Both the position numbers and the translations under genes were made by a program. A stretch of 64,000 bases of DNA from Pseudooceanicola onchidii. GTDB taxonomy: Bacteria; Pseudomonadota; Alphaproteobacteria; Rhodobacterales; Rhodobacteraceae. This document shows positions 1-7,328 of this stretch, piece after piece. The notes beneath the pieces are model-generated. The model had not been told where the DNA came from and did no database searches. It was given only the letters and a program-made list of their open reading frames with translations. The DNA is taken from assembly GCF_004959925.1 (NCBI RefSeq), contig NZ_SPUW01000002.1:186001-250000 (forward strand), written 5' to 3'. How positions within the stretch are numbered: position 1 is the first letter of the stretch; the number at the start of each line of letters is the position of its first letter.

Positions 1-654
1 GATGTCGCCCATACAGGCACGAACTGGCGGATCAGGGTCGAAGATCGCGTGATCGAAGGCGCGGCGCTGATCGAGGCGACGAACGGCTACACCACCATGC
101 CGTACCGGTTCGCGCCACTGTCTTTTTTCCAGATGGCGACCGATCCATTGCCCGCCGATCTGGCCGCGACGATCCTGCCGGGGGGCGAAGGGTGCTGGGA
201 CACGGCGCTGGTCATGACCTCGTTCCGGCGCGATGCCGAGGGGCGGATGATCGTCGGCGCGATCGGGTCCTTGGATCACGCGCTGTCCGGCCTCCATCGC
301 CTGTGGGCGCAGCGCAAGATGGCGCGGCTTTTCCCGCAGCTGACCGGTGTGCCGCTGCGCCACGGCTGGTGCGGCACCATCGCCAACACGGCCGACCACC
401 TGCCCCGGATCCTGCGGCTGGGCCCGAACGGATATGCCGCCTTTGGCTATTCCGGGCGCGGCATCGGCACCGGCACCGTCTTTGGCAAGGCGCTGGCGGA
501 TTGCGTGCTGGGCGGCGGCGAGTCGCGCCTGCCGCTGGACCCCGTCGATAACCACCGCGATCCCGCGACCCGGCTGCGCGGGCTGTGGTACGAGGCGGGC
601 GCCCTGGCCGCCCATGCCGCCGGGGCAATGCGGCCCTTGCCCCGGCTGGCCTAG
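1..654 (+). CDS. FAD-dependent oxidoreductase (DAO family), C-terminal part, 5' truncated by window edge
   Basis: The frame is open from the first base, so the gene begins upstream; 217 C-terminal residues are visible. The end carries the DAO-family closing segment FGYSGRGIGTGTVFGKALAD, which in this family contacts the FAD, and an upstream HGWCGTIANTADHLPRI segment like that of DadA/amine-oxidase-type enzymes. Such flavoproteins oxidise amino acids or secondary amines. The next gene in the same direction is an ALDH7-type aldehyde dehydrogenase, a pairing that suggests an amine oxidase feeding a semialdehyde to the dehydrogenase, as in pipecolate/lysine catabolism (amaA-amaB). The substrate is inference only; the N-terminal dinucleotide-binding motif is outside the window. 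Confidence 0.8.
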   Translation, partial: DVAHTGTNWRIRVEDRVIEGAALIEATNGYTTMPYRFAPLSFFQMATDPLPADLAATILPGGEGCWDTALVMTSFRRDAEGRMIVGAIGSLDHALSGLHRLWAQRKMARLFPQLTGVPLRHGWCGTIANTADHLPRILRLGPNGYAAFGYSGRGIGTGTVFGKALADCVLGGGESRLPLDPVDNHRDPATRLRGLWYEAGALAAHAAGAMRPLPRLA

Positions 655-701
655 ACTGTCGCTGCGCCCCGGCGTTAGGGTCGCGTCAAAGCCCCCTTGG
701 G

Positions 702-734
702 CCCCAGACAGACCCCAGACAGACCCCAGACAGA
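702..734. repeat. Three tandem copies of an 11-bp unit upstream of the aldehyde dehydrogenase
   Basis: The unit CCCCAGACAGA is repeated three times without a mismatch, ending 10 bp before the ATG at 745. It lies in the short gap between the oxidoreductase stop and the dehydrogenase start. The frame stays open through the repeat, so an upstream ATG at 697 would encode it, but GGAG at 737-740 just before ATG 745 favours the later start. Confidence 0.9.
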
Positions 735-744
735 CGGAGCAACC

Positions 745-2250
745 ATGACCCTTGCCGACCTGACCCGCGACACGATGACCGCCTGCGGCGTGACCAGCGA
801 CCTTGCCCATTCCGGCGGGATGGAGGTGGTCTCTCCGGTCACCGGAAAGGTCGTGGCGACGCTGGCGACCGACGACGCCAAGGCGACCGAAGCCGCCATC
901 GCCCGCGCCCGCACCGCGTTCAAGGCGTGGCGGATGGTGCCCGCACCGCGCCGGGGCGAACTGGTCCGGCTGTTTGCCGAAGAGCTGCGCAAGTCGAAGG
1001 AAGACCTGGGCCGGATGGTCAGCATCGAGGCGGGCAAGTCCCCCTCCGAAGGGCTGGGCGAAGTGCAGGAGATGATCGACATCTGCGATTTTGCCGTCGG
1101 CCTGTCGCGGCAGCTTTATGGCCTGACCATCGCCACGGAACGCCCCGGCCACCGGATGATGGAAACCTGGCACCCGCTTGGCGTCGTCGGCATCATCACC
1201 GCCTTCAACTTCCCCTGCGCGCCCTGGTGCTGGAATTCGGCGCTGGCGCTTGTCTGCGGCGACCCGGTGATCTGGAAACCGTCGGAAAAGACGCCGCTGA
1301 CCGCGCTGGCCTGCCAGGCGGTGCTGGACCGCGCACTGGCCCGCTTTGGGGACGCACCCGAGGGACTGAGCCAGGTTCTGGTCGGCGGGCCTGATGTGGG
1401 CGCGGCGCTTGTGGACAGCGAAGATGTGGCCCTGATCAGCGCAACAGGGTCGACCCGCATGGGCCGCATCGTCGGACCAAAGGTCGCGGCGCGGTTCGGC
1501 AAGTGCATTCTTGAACTGGGCGGGAACAACGCGGGTATCGTCTGCCCGTCCGCCGATCTGGACATGGCGCTGCGGGCGATTGCCTTCGGGGCCATGGGCA
1601 CCGCCGGGCAGCGCTGTACCACCATGCGGCGGCTTTTCGTGCATGCGGACGTCTACGACCAGATCGTGCCCGCGCTGAAAAAGGCCTATGCCAGCGTCAC
1701 AGTCGGCAACCCGCTCGAATCGGACGCACTGGTCGGGCCGCTGATTGACAAGGCGGCGTTCGACGGCATGGGCGCGGCGCTCGACGAAGCCAGGGCGCTT
1801 GGCGGTACCGTGCAGGGCGGCGAACGGGCCGAGGTCGCGGGCGACGGGTATTACGCCCACCCGGCGATCGTCGAGATGCCGGTGCACGACGGCCCGGTGC
1901 TGCGCGAAACCTTTGCGCCGATCCTCTACGTGATGAAATACACCGATTTCGACACTGTTCTGGACGATCACAACGCGGTCGGGGGCGGGCTGTCGTCGTC
2001 GATCTTCACCACCGACCTGCGGGAGATGGAGACATTCCTTTCGGCACGCGGATCGGACTGCGGCATCGCCAACGTGAACATCGGCACGAGCGGAGCCGAG
2101 ATCGGCGGAGCCTTTGGCGGGGAAAAGGAAACCGGCGGCGGGCGTGAATCCGGGTCCGACGCCTGGCGCGCCTACATGCGTCGCGCAACCAACACGATCA
2201 ACTATTCCAAGGAACTGCCCCTCGCCCAGGGCGTGGTCTTTGATATCTGA
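745..2250 (+). CDS. amaB: ALDH7-family aldehyde dehydrogenase (probable alpha-aminoadipic semialdehyde dehydrogenase)
   Basis: A 501-residue NAD(P)-dependent aldehyde dehydrogenase. Seen: oxyanion-hole Asn155 in FNFP, catalytic Glu257 in LELGG and catalytic Cys291 in GTAGQRCTTMRR; that wording around the Cys is characteristic of the ALDH7 (antiquitin/AASADH) branch, which oxidises alpha-aminoadipic semialdehyde to alpha-aminoadipate in lysine and pipecolate catabolism. The start at 745 is chosen because GGAG precedes it by 4 nt; an in-frame ATG at 697 would translate the 11-bp repeats. The upstream flavin oxidase could supply its aldehyde substrate and peptidase T follows after 9 nt, so the three may be cotranscribed. 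The family assignment is firm, the exact substrate inferred. Confidence 0.88.
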   Translation: MTLADLTRDTMTACGVTSDLAHSGGMEVVSPVTGKVVATLATDDAKATEAAIARARTAFKAWRMVPAPRRGELVRLFAEELRKSKEDLGRMVSIEAGKSPSEGLGEVQEMIDICDFAVGLSRQLYGLTIATERPGHRMMETWHPLGVVGIITAFNFPCAPWCWNSALALVCGDPVIWKPSEKTPLTALACQAVLDRALARFGDAPEGLSQVLVGGPDVGAALVDSEDVALISATGSTRMGRIVGPKVAARFGKCILELGGNNAGIVCPSADLDMALRAIAFGAMGTAGQRCTTMRRLFVHADVYDQIVPALKKAYASVTVGNPLESDALVGPLIDKAAFDGMGAALDEARALGGTVQGGERAEVAGDGYYAHPAIVEMPVHDGPVLRETFAPILYVMKYTDFDTVLDDHNAVGGGLSSSIFTTDLREMETFLSARGSDCGIANVNIGTSGAEIGGAFGGEKETGGGRESGSDAWRAYMRRATNTINYSKELPLAQGVVFDI

Positions 2251-2259
2251 GGCACTGAC

Positions 2260-3489
2260 ATGAGCTTTGACCAAGACCTCGAGGACCGGCTGGTCCGCTA
2301 TTGCGCCGTCGACACCCAGTCGGACGCCGACAGCCCGACCGCGCCCTCGACCACGATCCAGTACGACCTGCTGCGGATGCTCGAGTCCGAACTGACCGAC
2401 ATGGGCGCGCAGGATGTGACCCTGACCGACTACGGCGTCGTGCTGGCCACCATCCCCGGCACCGCGCCGGGGCCGACCATCGGGTTTCTTGCCCATGTGG
2501 ACACCGCACCGCAGTTCAACGCGACAGGTGTGAAGCCGCGGGTGATCCGCGGCTACAACGGCGGGGATATCACCTATCCGGATAACGCCGACCTGGTGCT
2601 GTCACCGGAAAATTCGCCTTATCTAGGGTCGAAACAGGGGCATGACATCGTCACGGCCTCGGGTCTGACCCTGCTGGGGGCGGACGACAAGGCGGGCGTC
2701 GCGATCATCATGACCGCGATGCAGCACCTGCTGGACAACCCGGATATTGCGCATGGGCCGGTGCGGGTCGCCTTCACCCCTGACGAGGAGATCGGGCGCG
2801 GGGTCGGGCCGCAACTGCCCAAGGATCTGGCGGCGGATTTCGCCTATACCTTCGACGGCGGCAAGGTTGGCGAGATCGAGTATGAAAGCTTCTCGGCCGA
2901 TGGTGCAGAGATCATCGTCAAGGGCGTGTCGATCCATCCGGGCTACGCCAAGGGCAAGCTGGTGAACGCGATCCACCTGGCCTCCAAGATCATCGACATG
3001 CTGCCGCAACAGTCGATGGTGCCTGAACTGACCGGCGACCGCGACGGGTTCATCCATGCCACCGACATGGAGGGCGGGTCGTCGCAGATGCGGATCAAGT
3101 TGATCCTGCGCGATTTCGAACTGGAGGGGCTGGAGCAGAAGGGCGAGATCGTCCGCAAGGTCTGCGAAGCCGTGCAGGCGACCGAGCCCCGGGCCGAGAT
3201 CACCTGCACCATCACGCCGCAATACCGCAACATGCGCTACTGGCTTGAGACGGACATGACGCCGGTCGATCTGGCACGGGATGCCGCAAAATCGCTTGGG
3301 TTAGAGCCTGTGTCCGTGCCCATTCGCGGCGGTACCGACGGGTCGCGCCTGACCGAAATGGGGGTGCCGACGCCGAACCTGTTCACGGGCATGCAGATGA
3401 TCCACGGGCCACTGGAATGGGTGTCGGTTCAGGACATGGCCAAGGCCACCGACCTGTGCCTTGCCGTGGTGAAACGCGCCGCTAGCTAA
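2260..3489 (+). CDS. pepT: Peptidase T (tripeptide aminopeptidase)
   Basis: A 409-residue cytosolic di-zinc aminopeptidase of the M20B family that removes the N-terminal residue from tripeptides. Seen: metal ligand His79 and Asp81 in LAHVDTAP, bridging Asp142 in GADDKAG, and the acid/base Glu pair 176-177 in TPDEEIG, matching the spacing of E. coli PepT (His78, Asp80, Asp140, Glu173/174); a late His in MQMIHGPLEW fits the last ligand. Length is normal for PepT. It starts 9 nt after the aldehyde dehydrogenase. Its TAA stop overlaps the TAG stop of the convergent hmuV gene in the tetramer CTAA at 3486-3489, leaving no room for an ordinary terminator. Confidence 0.95.
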   Translation: MSFDQDLEDRLVRYCAVDTQSDADSPTAPSTTIQYDLLRMLESELTDMGAQDVTLTDYGVVLATIPGTAPGPTIGFLAHVDTAPQFNATGVKPRVIRGYNGGDITYPDNADLVLSPENSPYLGSKQGHDIVTASGLTLLGADDKAGVAIIMTAMQHLLDNPDIAHGPVRVAFTPDEEIGRGVGPQLPKDLAADFAYTFDGGKVGEIEYESFSADGAEIIVKGVSIHPGYAKGKLVNAIHLASKIIDMLPQQSMVPELTGDRDGFIHATDMEGGSSQMRIKLILRDFELEGLEQKGEIVRKVCEAVQATEPRAEITCTITPQYRNMRYWLETDMTPVDLARDAAKSLGLEPVSVPIRGGTDGSRLTEMGVPTPNLFTGMQMIHGPLEWVSVQDMAKATDLCLAVVKRAAS

Positions 3490-4277
3490 ACCATCGACTG
3501 CGGCAGCACCCATGGACCGCCGCCGGGGGGCGGCGTGTTTACCCGCACCGGGCAGTTGTAGCAGATCGACAGGTCGTGGTCGTTCAGCACCTCCTTCGGG
3601 GGGCCGCTGCGCTGCAGTTGCCCTTCGTAGAGCAGGCTGACACGATCCGCGAACATCGCCGTCAGGTTCAGGTCGTGCATCACCGCGATCACGCCTCCGC
3701 CCCCACGGGCATAATCCTGCGCCAGCCGCATGATCGTCAGCTGATGCCGGATATCGAGCGCCGAGACCGGTTCGTCCAACATCAGCCAGCGCGGCTGCCC
3801 GTCCAGCACCGGCTGCCAGATCTGCACCAGCACCCGCGCCAGTTGCGCCCTTTGCCGTTCGCCGCCCGACAGCTCCTGCACCATGCGGGATCCGTAGCCT
3901 TCCAGCCCGACCTTGGCGATGGCGGCCATGACGATGCGGTCGCCTTCGCCCGGATCGGCCGAGGCAAGGCCCGCCGTCAGCCCAAGGCGCACCAGTTCAA
4001 GCACGTTGAACGGGAAGGCGATGCTGCCCGACTGCGGCAGCACGGCACGGTGCAGGGCACGGTCGCGGGGGTGCATCCGGTCGGCGTCCTGCCCGTTGAT
4101 CGTCACGGTGCCGCTGTGCGCGATCTCTCCGGACAGGGTGCGCAGCAGGGTGGTCTTGCCCGACCCGTTCGGGCCGACGATGGCCGTGACCTCTCCGGCC
4201 TCTGCGGTAAAGCTCACGTCGCGCAGGACGGTGCGCGCGCCATAGGAAACGGTGAGGCCCTTGGCCCGGTACTGCAT
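3486..4277 (-). CDS. hmuV: Haem ABC transporter, ATP-binding protein
   Basis: A 263-residue ABC ATPase that would power haem import through HmuU. Seen: Walker A GPNGSGKTT near residue 35, the signature LSGGERQRAQLARVL, and Walker B WLMLDEPVSALD followed by the H-loop VMHDLNL. Proteins of this size and sequence type belong to the FecE/HmuV branch. It is the last gene of the minus-strand haem locus and begins 1 nt after the hmuU stop. Its stop codon overlaps that of convergent pepT. A cobalamin or siderophore substrate would be the alternative if it were isolated, but the adjacent HmuS makes haem by far the likeliest. Confidence 0.95.
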   Translation of the reverse strand: MQYRAKGLTVSYGARTVLRDVSFTAEAGEVTAIVGPNGSGKTTLLRTLSGEIAHSGTVTINGQDADRMHPRDRALHRAVLPQSGSIAFPFNVLELVRLGLTAGLASADPGEGDRIVMAAIAKVGLEGYGSRMVQELSGGERQRAQLARVLVQIWQPVLDGQPRWLMLDEPVSALDIRHQLTIMRLAQDYARGGGGVIAVMHDLNLTAMFADRVSLLYEGQLQRSGPPKEVLNDHDLSICYNCPVRVNTPPPGGGPWVLPQSMV

Positions 4278-4278
4278 G

Positions 4279-5358
4279 TCAGATGTCCAGAATGTGGCGG
4301 TTTTTCAGCAGGATCCACAGGAAGAACGGCCCACCCATGGTGGCGGTGACGATCCCGATGGGAAGTTCGGCCGGGGCGACGACGGTGCGGCTGATCATGT
4401 CGGCGGCCAACAGGATGATCGCGCCGAGGATCGCGCAATTGGGCAGCAGGTTGCGGTGTTCCGGCCCCTGCAGCAGACGCAGGACATGGGGCACGACGAT
4501 GCCCACGAACCCGATGCCGCCGGTGATCGCGACCGAGGCCCCGACCGACAGCGCCACCGACAGGATCGCCAGCCGCTTCATCAGCTGCGTGTCGATGCCA
4601 AGGTGCGCGGCCACGGATTCACCCAAGGCCAGCGCATCCAGGGCGCGGGCAAGGACGGGCGCGGCGATCAGGCCAAGGGCGATCACCGGACCGGCGGTCA
4701 GCAATTTCATCCAGGTGGCCCCCGCGACCGAACCCATGCCCCAGAAGGTCAGGTCGCGCAGCTGGTCGTCGGTGGCGCGGTAGACGATGAACCCCGTCAG
4801 CGCGCCGGTCAGGGCGCCAAGTGCAATCCCCGCCAAAAGCATGGTCGCGACCGAGGTGCGCCCGCCGCGCGTCGCGATGGCATAGAGGATCAGGGTCGAG
4901 GCCCAGCCGCCAAGGAAGGCCGCAAACGGCACAAGGTAGGCGCCGACCACCGACAGCACCGCCACGGGCAGGAAGCCGCCCAGAACGATCGCCGCCACCG
5001 CGCCGAAGCCCGCCCCGGCCGAGACGCCGACAAGGCCCGGATCGGCCAGCGGATTGCGGAAGAGGCCCTGCATCACTGCGCCCGATACCGCGAGCGCCGC
5101 GCCGACCAGTACGGCGGTCAGAACCCGGGGCATCCGGATGTCCCAGATGATCGTGGTGTCGCGTAAAGACGCCTCGGCCAGCCCAAACTTCGACCCTAAC
5201 GCGGCCAGAACCTGCGTGTCGCCCGCCGCACCCCAGCCAAGGCCCAGCAGTAACATCAGGATCAGCAGCGCGATCAGCCCGAAGCGCAGGGCGGCGGCGC
5301 GGCCCCGGCGATCGCCCGTCAGCCCCGGCTGATCGTCCATCTGCGCCACCGCCACCAC
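4279..5358 (-). CDS. hmuU: Haem ABC transporter permease
   Basis: A 359-residue FecCD/BtuC-type inner-membrane permease. Multiple hydrophobic helices begin near residue 25 and continue to the C-terminus; the conserved GAxLAVSGAVMQGLFRNPLADPGLVG region (about residues 85-110) is diagnostic for this permease family. It forms the channel for haem handed over by HmuT. The longest frame starts with GTG at 5358, only 1 nt after the hmuT stop; an ATG seven codons in (5340) is the alternative. Spacing to hmuV is 1 nt, so the three transport genes are almost certainly translated from one message. Confidence 0.95.
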   Translation of the reverse strand: MVAVAQMDDQPGLTGDRRGRAAALRFGLIALLILMLLLGLGWGAAGDTQVLAALGSKFGLAEASLRDTTIIWDIRMPRVLTAVLVGAALAVSGAVMQGLFRNPLADPGLVGVSAGAGFGAVAAIVLGGFLPVAVLSVVGAYLVPFAAFLGGWASTLILYAIATRGGRTSVATMLLAGIALGALTGALTGFIVYRATDDQLRDLTFWGMGSVAGATWMKLLTAGPVIALGLIAAPVLARALDALALGESVAAHLGIDTQLMKRLAILSVALSVGASVAITGGIGFVGIVVPHVLRLLQGPEHRNLLPNCAILGAIILLAADMISRTVVAPAELPIGIVTATMGGPFFLWILLKNRHILDI

Positions 5359-5359
5359 G

Positions 5360-6208
5360 TCACTGCACCGCCGCGGTGAAGGCGGTGTTCAGATCCCGCG
5401 CGAACTGTGCCGTGCGGGGGCCGAAGCCAAGCGCGGCGCCGGGGACATGCACCAGCGCATTAGCCTCCCCGGCCGGGGTTTGCGTGATCGCCGGAAGCGC
5501 CATGACCCCTTCACGACGGCTGTCATGTTCGGCGTTGCCGGTCGGGGCCATCATGACGATGACCTCGGGTGCGGCGGCGATGATCGCCTCGTCCGACACG
5601 ATCTTGTAGCCCTGGAACGCCTCGGCCATGACGTTGACGCCACCGGACAGCGCGATGATGCCATCCGCACCGGTGCCCGCGCCCGCGACGTTCAGACGGC
5701 CACCCTGATTGGACAGGACGAACATGACCCGGGGTTGCGGCCCGGCGGCGATATCATCCGCCAGCGCGGCGAAATCGGCCTCGGCCTGCCGGGCGAGCGC
5801 CTCACCCTCGGGCCTGAGCCCAAGGGCCGAGCCGACCGTGCGCATGGCGGCGATCACAGCCTCGGACGAAAACCCGTCGTGGACCTCGACCAGCGGGATC
5901 GCGGCGGCGCGCAGCTGGTCCAGCACCTCGACCGGGCCGGCGGTGTCGCGGGTGACGATCAGGTCGGGGTTCACCGACAGCACGCCCTCGGCCGAGAGCT
6001 GGCGCATGTAGCCGACGTCGGGCAGATCGTTCACCGCCTCGGGGAATTGCGAGGTCGTGTCGCGGGCGATCACCCGATCCCCGGCACCAAGCGCAAAGAT
6101 CAGTTCCGTCACCGGCCCGCCGACCGACACGATGCGGCGGGCGTCGGGATAGGGCTGCGCCGACGCGAGGCCGGGCAACACCAAAAGTGCGAGGACAAGG
6201 CGGATCAT
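5360..6208 (-). CDS. hmuT: Haem ABC transporter, periplasmic haem-binding protein
   Basis: A 282-residue substrate-binding protein of the BtuF/HmuT class III type. It opens with a Sec signal peptide (MIRLVLALLVLPGLASA, cleavage about residue 17), followed by the typical IVSVGGPVTELIFALGAGDRV start of the first lobe. It captures haem from the outer-membrane receptor in the periplasm and delivers it to HmuUV. The ATG overlaps the hmuS stop in ATGA, so translation is probably coupled to hmuS. No lipobox is visible, so it should be a soluble periplasmic protein. Confidence 0.94.
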   Translation of the reverse strand: MIRLVLALLVLPGLASAQPYPDARRIVSVGGPVTELIFALGAGDRVIARDTTSQFPEAVNDLPDVGYMRQLSAEGVLSVNPDLIVTRDTAGPVEVLDQLRAAAIPLVEVHDGFSSEAVIAAMRTVGSALGLRPEGEALARQAEADFAALADDIAAGPQPRVMFVLSNQGGRLNVAGAGTGADGIIALSGGVNVMAEAFQGYKIVSDEAIIAAAPEVIVMMAPTGNAEHDSRREGVMALPAITQTPAGEANALVHVPGAALGFGPRTAQFARDLNTAFTAAVQ

Positions 6209-7254
6209 TCGGCGGCCTCCTGCACGCGCGGCAGCGCATCAAGGATGCCGTGCCACCGATCAAGCGTGTCGTCTTCGCCTTCACGCTGGCCGTAGCATTG
6301 GAAGATCAGCCCGCCCTCGGCGTCGAAACATTCCAGCGAAATGGCCGGACCGCGCTTGGTCGGTTTGTCGACGACATAGGCCTCGGCGATGTGGTCGCCG
6401 CGCAGGTGCAGGTTGAAGCGCGGATCCAGCACGTTGAGCCATGGACCCATGGGCTTGACCGTCTCGAACGTGCCCCAGTGGATCTGGATGTGGCCGCGAT
6501 TGCCGACGAACAGGACCACCTTCTGGCCGGTGTCGCGGATCGCCTCCATCCAGCCTTCGACACAGGCGGGATCGACGCGGCGGACAAAGGGCGCGCCCGC
6601 CAGCCGGTAGGCACCAAGGCGGTTCATGCCAAGGCGCGCGCAGATGCGGTTGAACTGGTGGGTGTCGGTCATCTTCTGCCATTCGGTCACCAGCTGATCG
6701 CGCTTGTCGGCCGGGGCCCTGGCGACTTCGGTCGGGATGGCGGGATCGGGGGTGATGGCGTCGGACGGGTCGTCAAGGCGCAGGCGGTCGACCAGCGGGA
6801 CCCAGGCCTCGGCGTTCGAGGTGTCGCGCAGGTAGATCTTCTGCAGCGCCTCGCCGGTGGTGTCGAAGAACTGCAGCGACCGGCGGGTGCCGTGATCGCC
6901 GTCCGCCTCGACCGCGAAACCGTAGGCCCAGTGCTTGGGGAAGATGCGCGTATCGATCTCGGACCCCAGGACCATCGCGGCGTGCGGACCCGAGCGGTAT
7001 TCGCCAAAGGTGCCGACACGTTCATGGACCACGGAATTGTTGCGGGTCAGGGACATGACCTCGCCCAGATCGGACACGGCGGGCATGACATCATCCGGGT
7101 GATGCTTGATCCGGGTGGCGCGGAAGGCACCGGTCTGCCCGACATGGGCGGCGACCAGCGCGGCTTCGCTGACACCAAGGCTGGCGGCCAGATCGCGGTC
7201 GCGCAGGGTGGCGTCGGCCTTTGCGGCGCGAAGATCCTGGGGGCTGTGGGACAT
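6205..7254 (-). CDS. hmuS: Haemin-degrading/haem-trafficking factor HmuS
   Basis: A 349-residue cytoplasmic protein of the HemS/ChuX/HmuS family, made of two repeated halves. Family members bind incoming haem and either deliver it to a haem oxygenase or degrade it themselves. The length agrees with PhuS/HmuS proteins. It starts 74 nt after the receptor gene, with a hairpin in between, and overlaps hmuT by 4 nt. Its neighbourhood is unusual in that a BphO-type haem oxygenase gene lies divergently on the other side of the receptor gene, so HmuS could pass haem to that enzyme; this partnership is inference. Confidence 0.94.
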   Translation of the reverse strand: MSHSPQDLRAAKADATLRDRDLAASLGVSEAALVAAHVGQTGAFRATRIKHHPDDVMPAVSDLGEVMSLTRNNSVVHERVGTFGEYRSGPHAAMVLGSEIDTRIFPKHWAYGFAVEADGDHGTRRSLQFFDTTGEALQKIYLRDTSNAEAWVPLVDRLRLDDPSDAITPDPAIPTEVARAPADKRDQLVTEWQKMTDTHQFNRICARLGMNRLGAYRLAGAPFVRRVDPACVEGWMEAIRDTGQKVVLFVGNRGHIQIHWGTFETVKPMGPWLNVLDPRFNLHLRGDHIAEAYVVDKPTKRGPAISLECFDAEGGLIFQCYGQREGEDDTLDRWHGILDALPRVQEAAE

Positions 7255-7285
7255 CTTATCCTCATCATGCTGAAGCTTGGGAAAA

Positions 7286-7311
7286 CCGGGGGCGATCCGT
7301 GCCGCCCCCGG
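7286..7311 (-). terminator. Hairpin with T tract between receptor and hmuS
   Basis: Arms CCGGGGGC (7286-7293) and GCCCCCGG (7304-7311) form an 8-bp GC stem with a 10-nt loop; read on the minus strand the stem is followed by TTTTC. It sits 18 nt after the receptor stop and about 30 nt before the hmuS start, in the same direction. It may attenuate read-through so that the receptor is made in excess over the transporter. Confidence 0.7.
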
Positions 7312-7328
7312 GTCGTCGTGGGGGTGGA

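Noticed and set aside
4252-5166. A 304-codon plus-strand frame across hmuU
   Set aside because: Antisense shadow of a conserved permease; composition dominated by Gly, Asp, Gln and Arg, without motifs.
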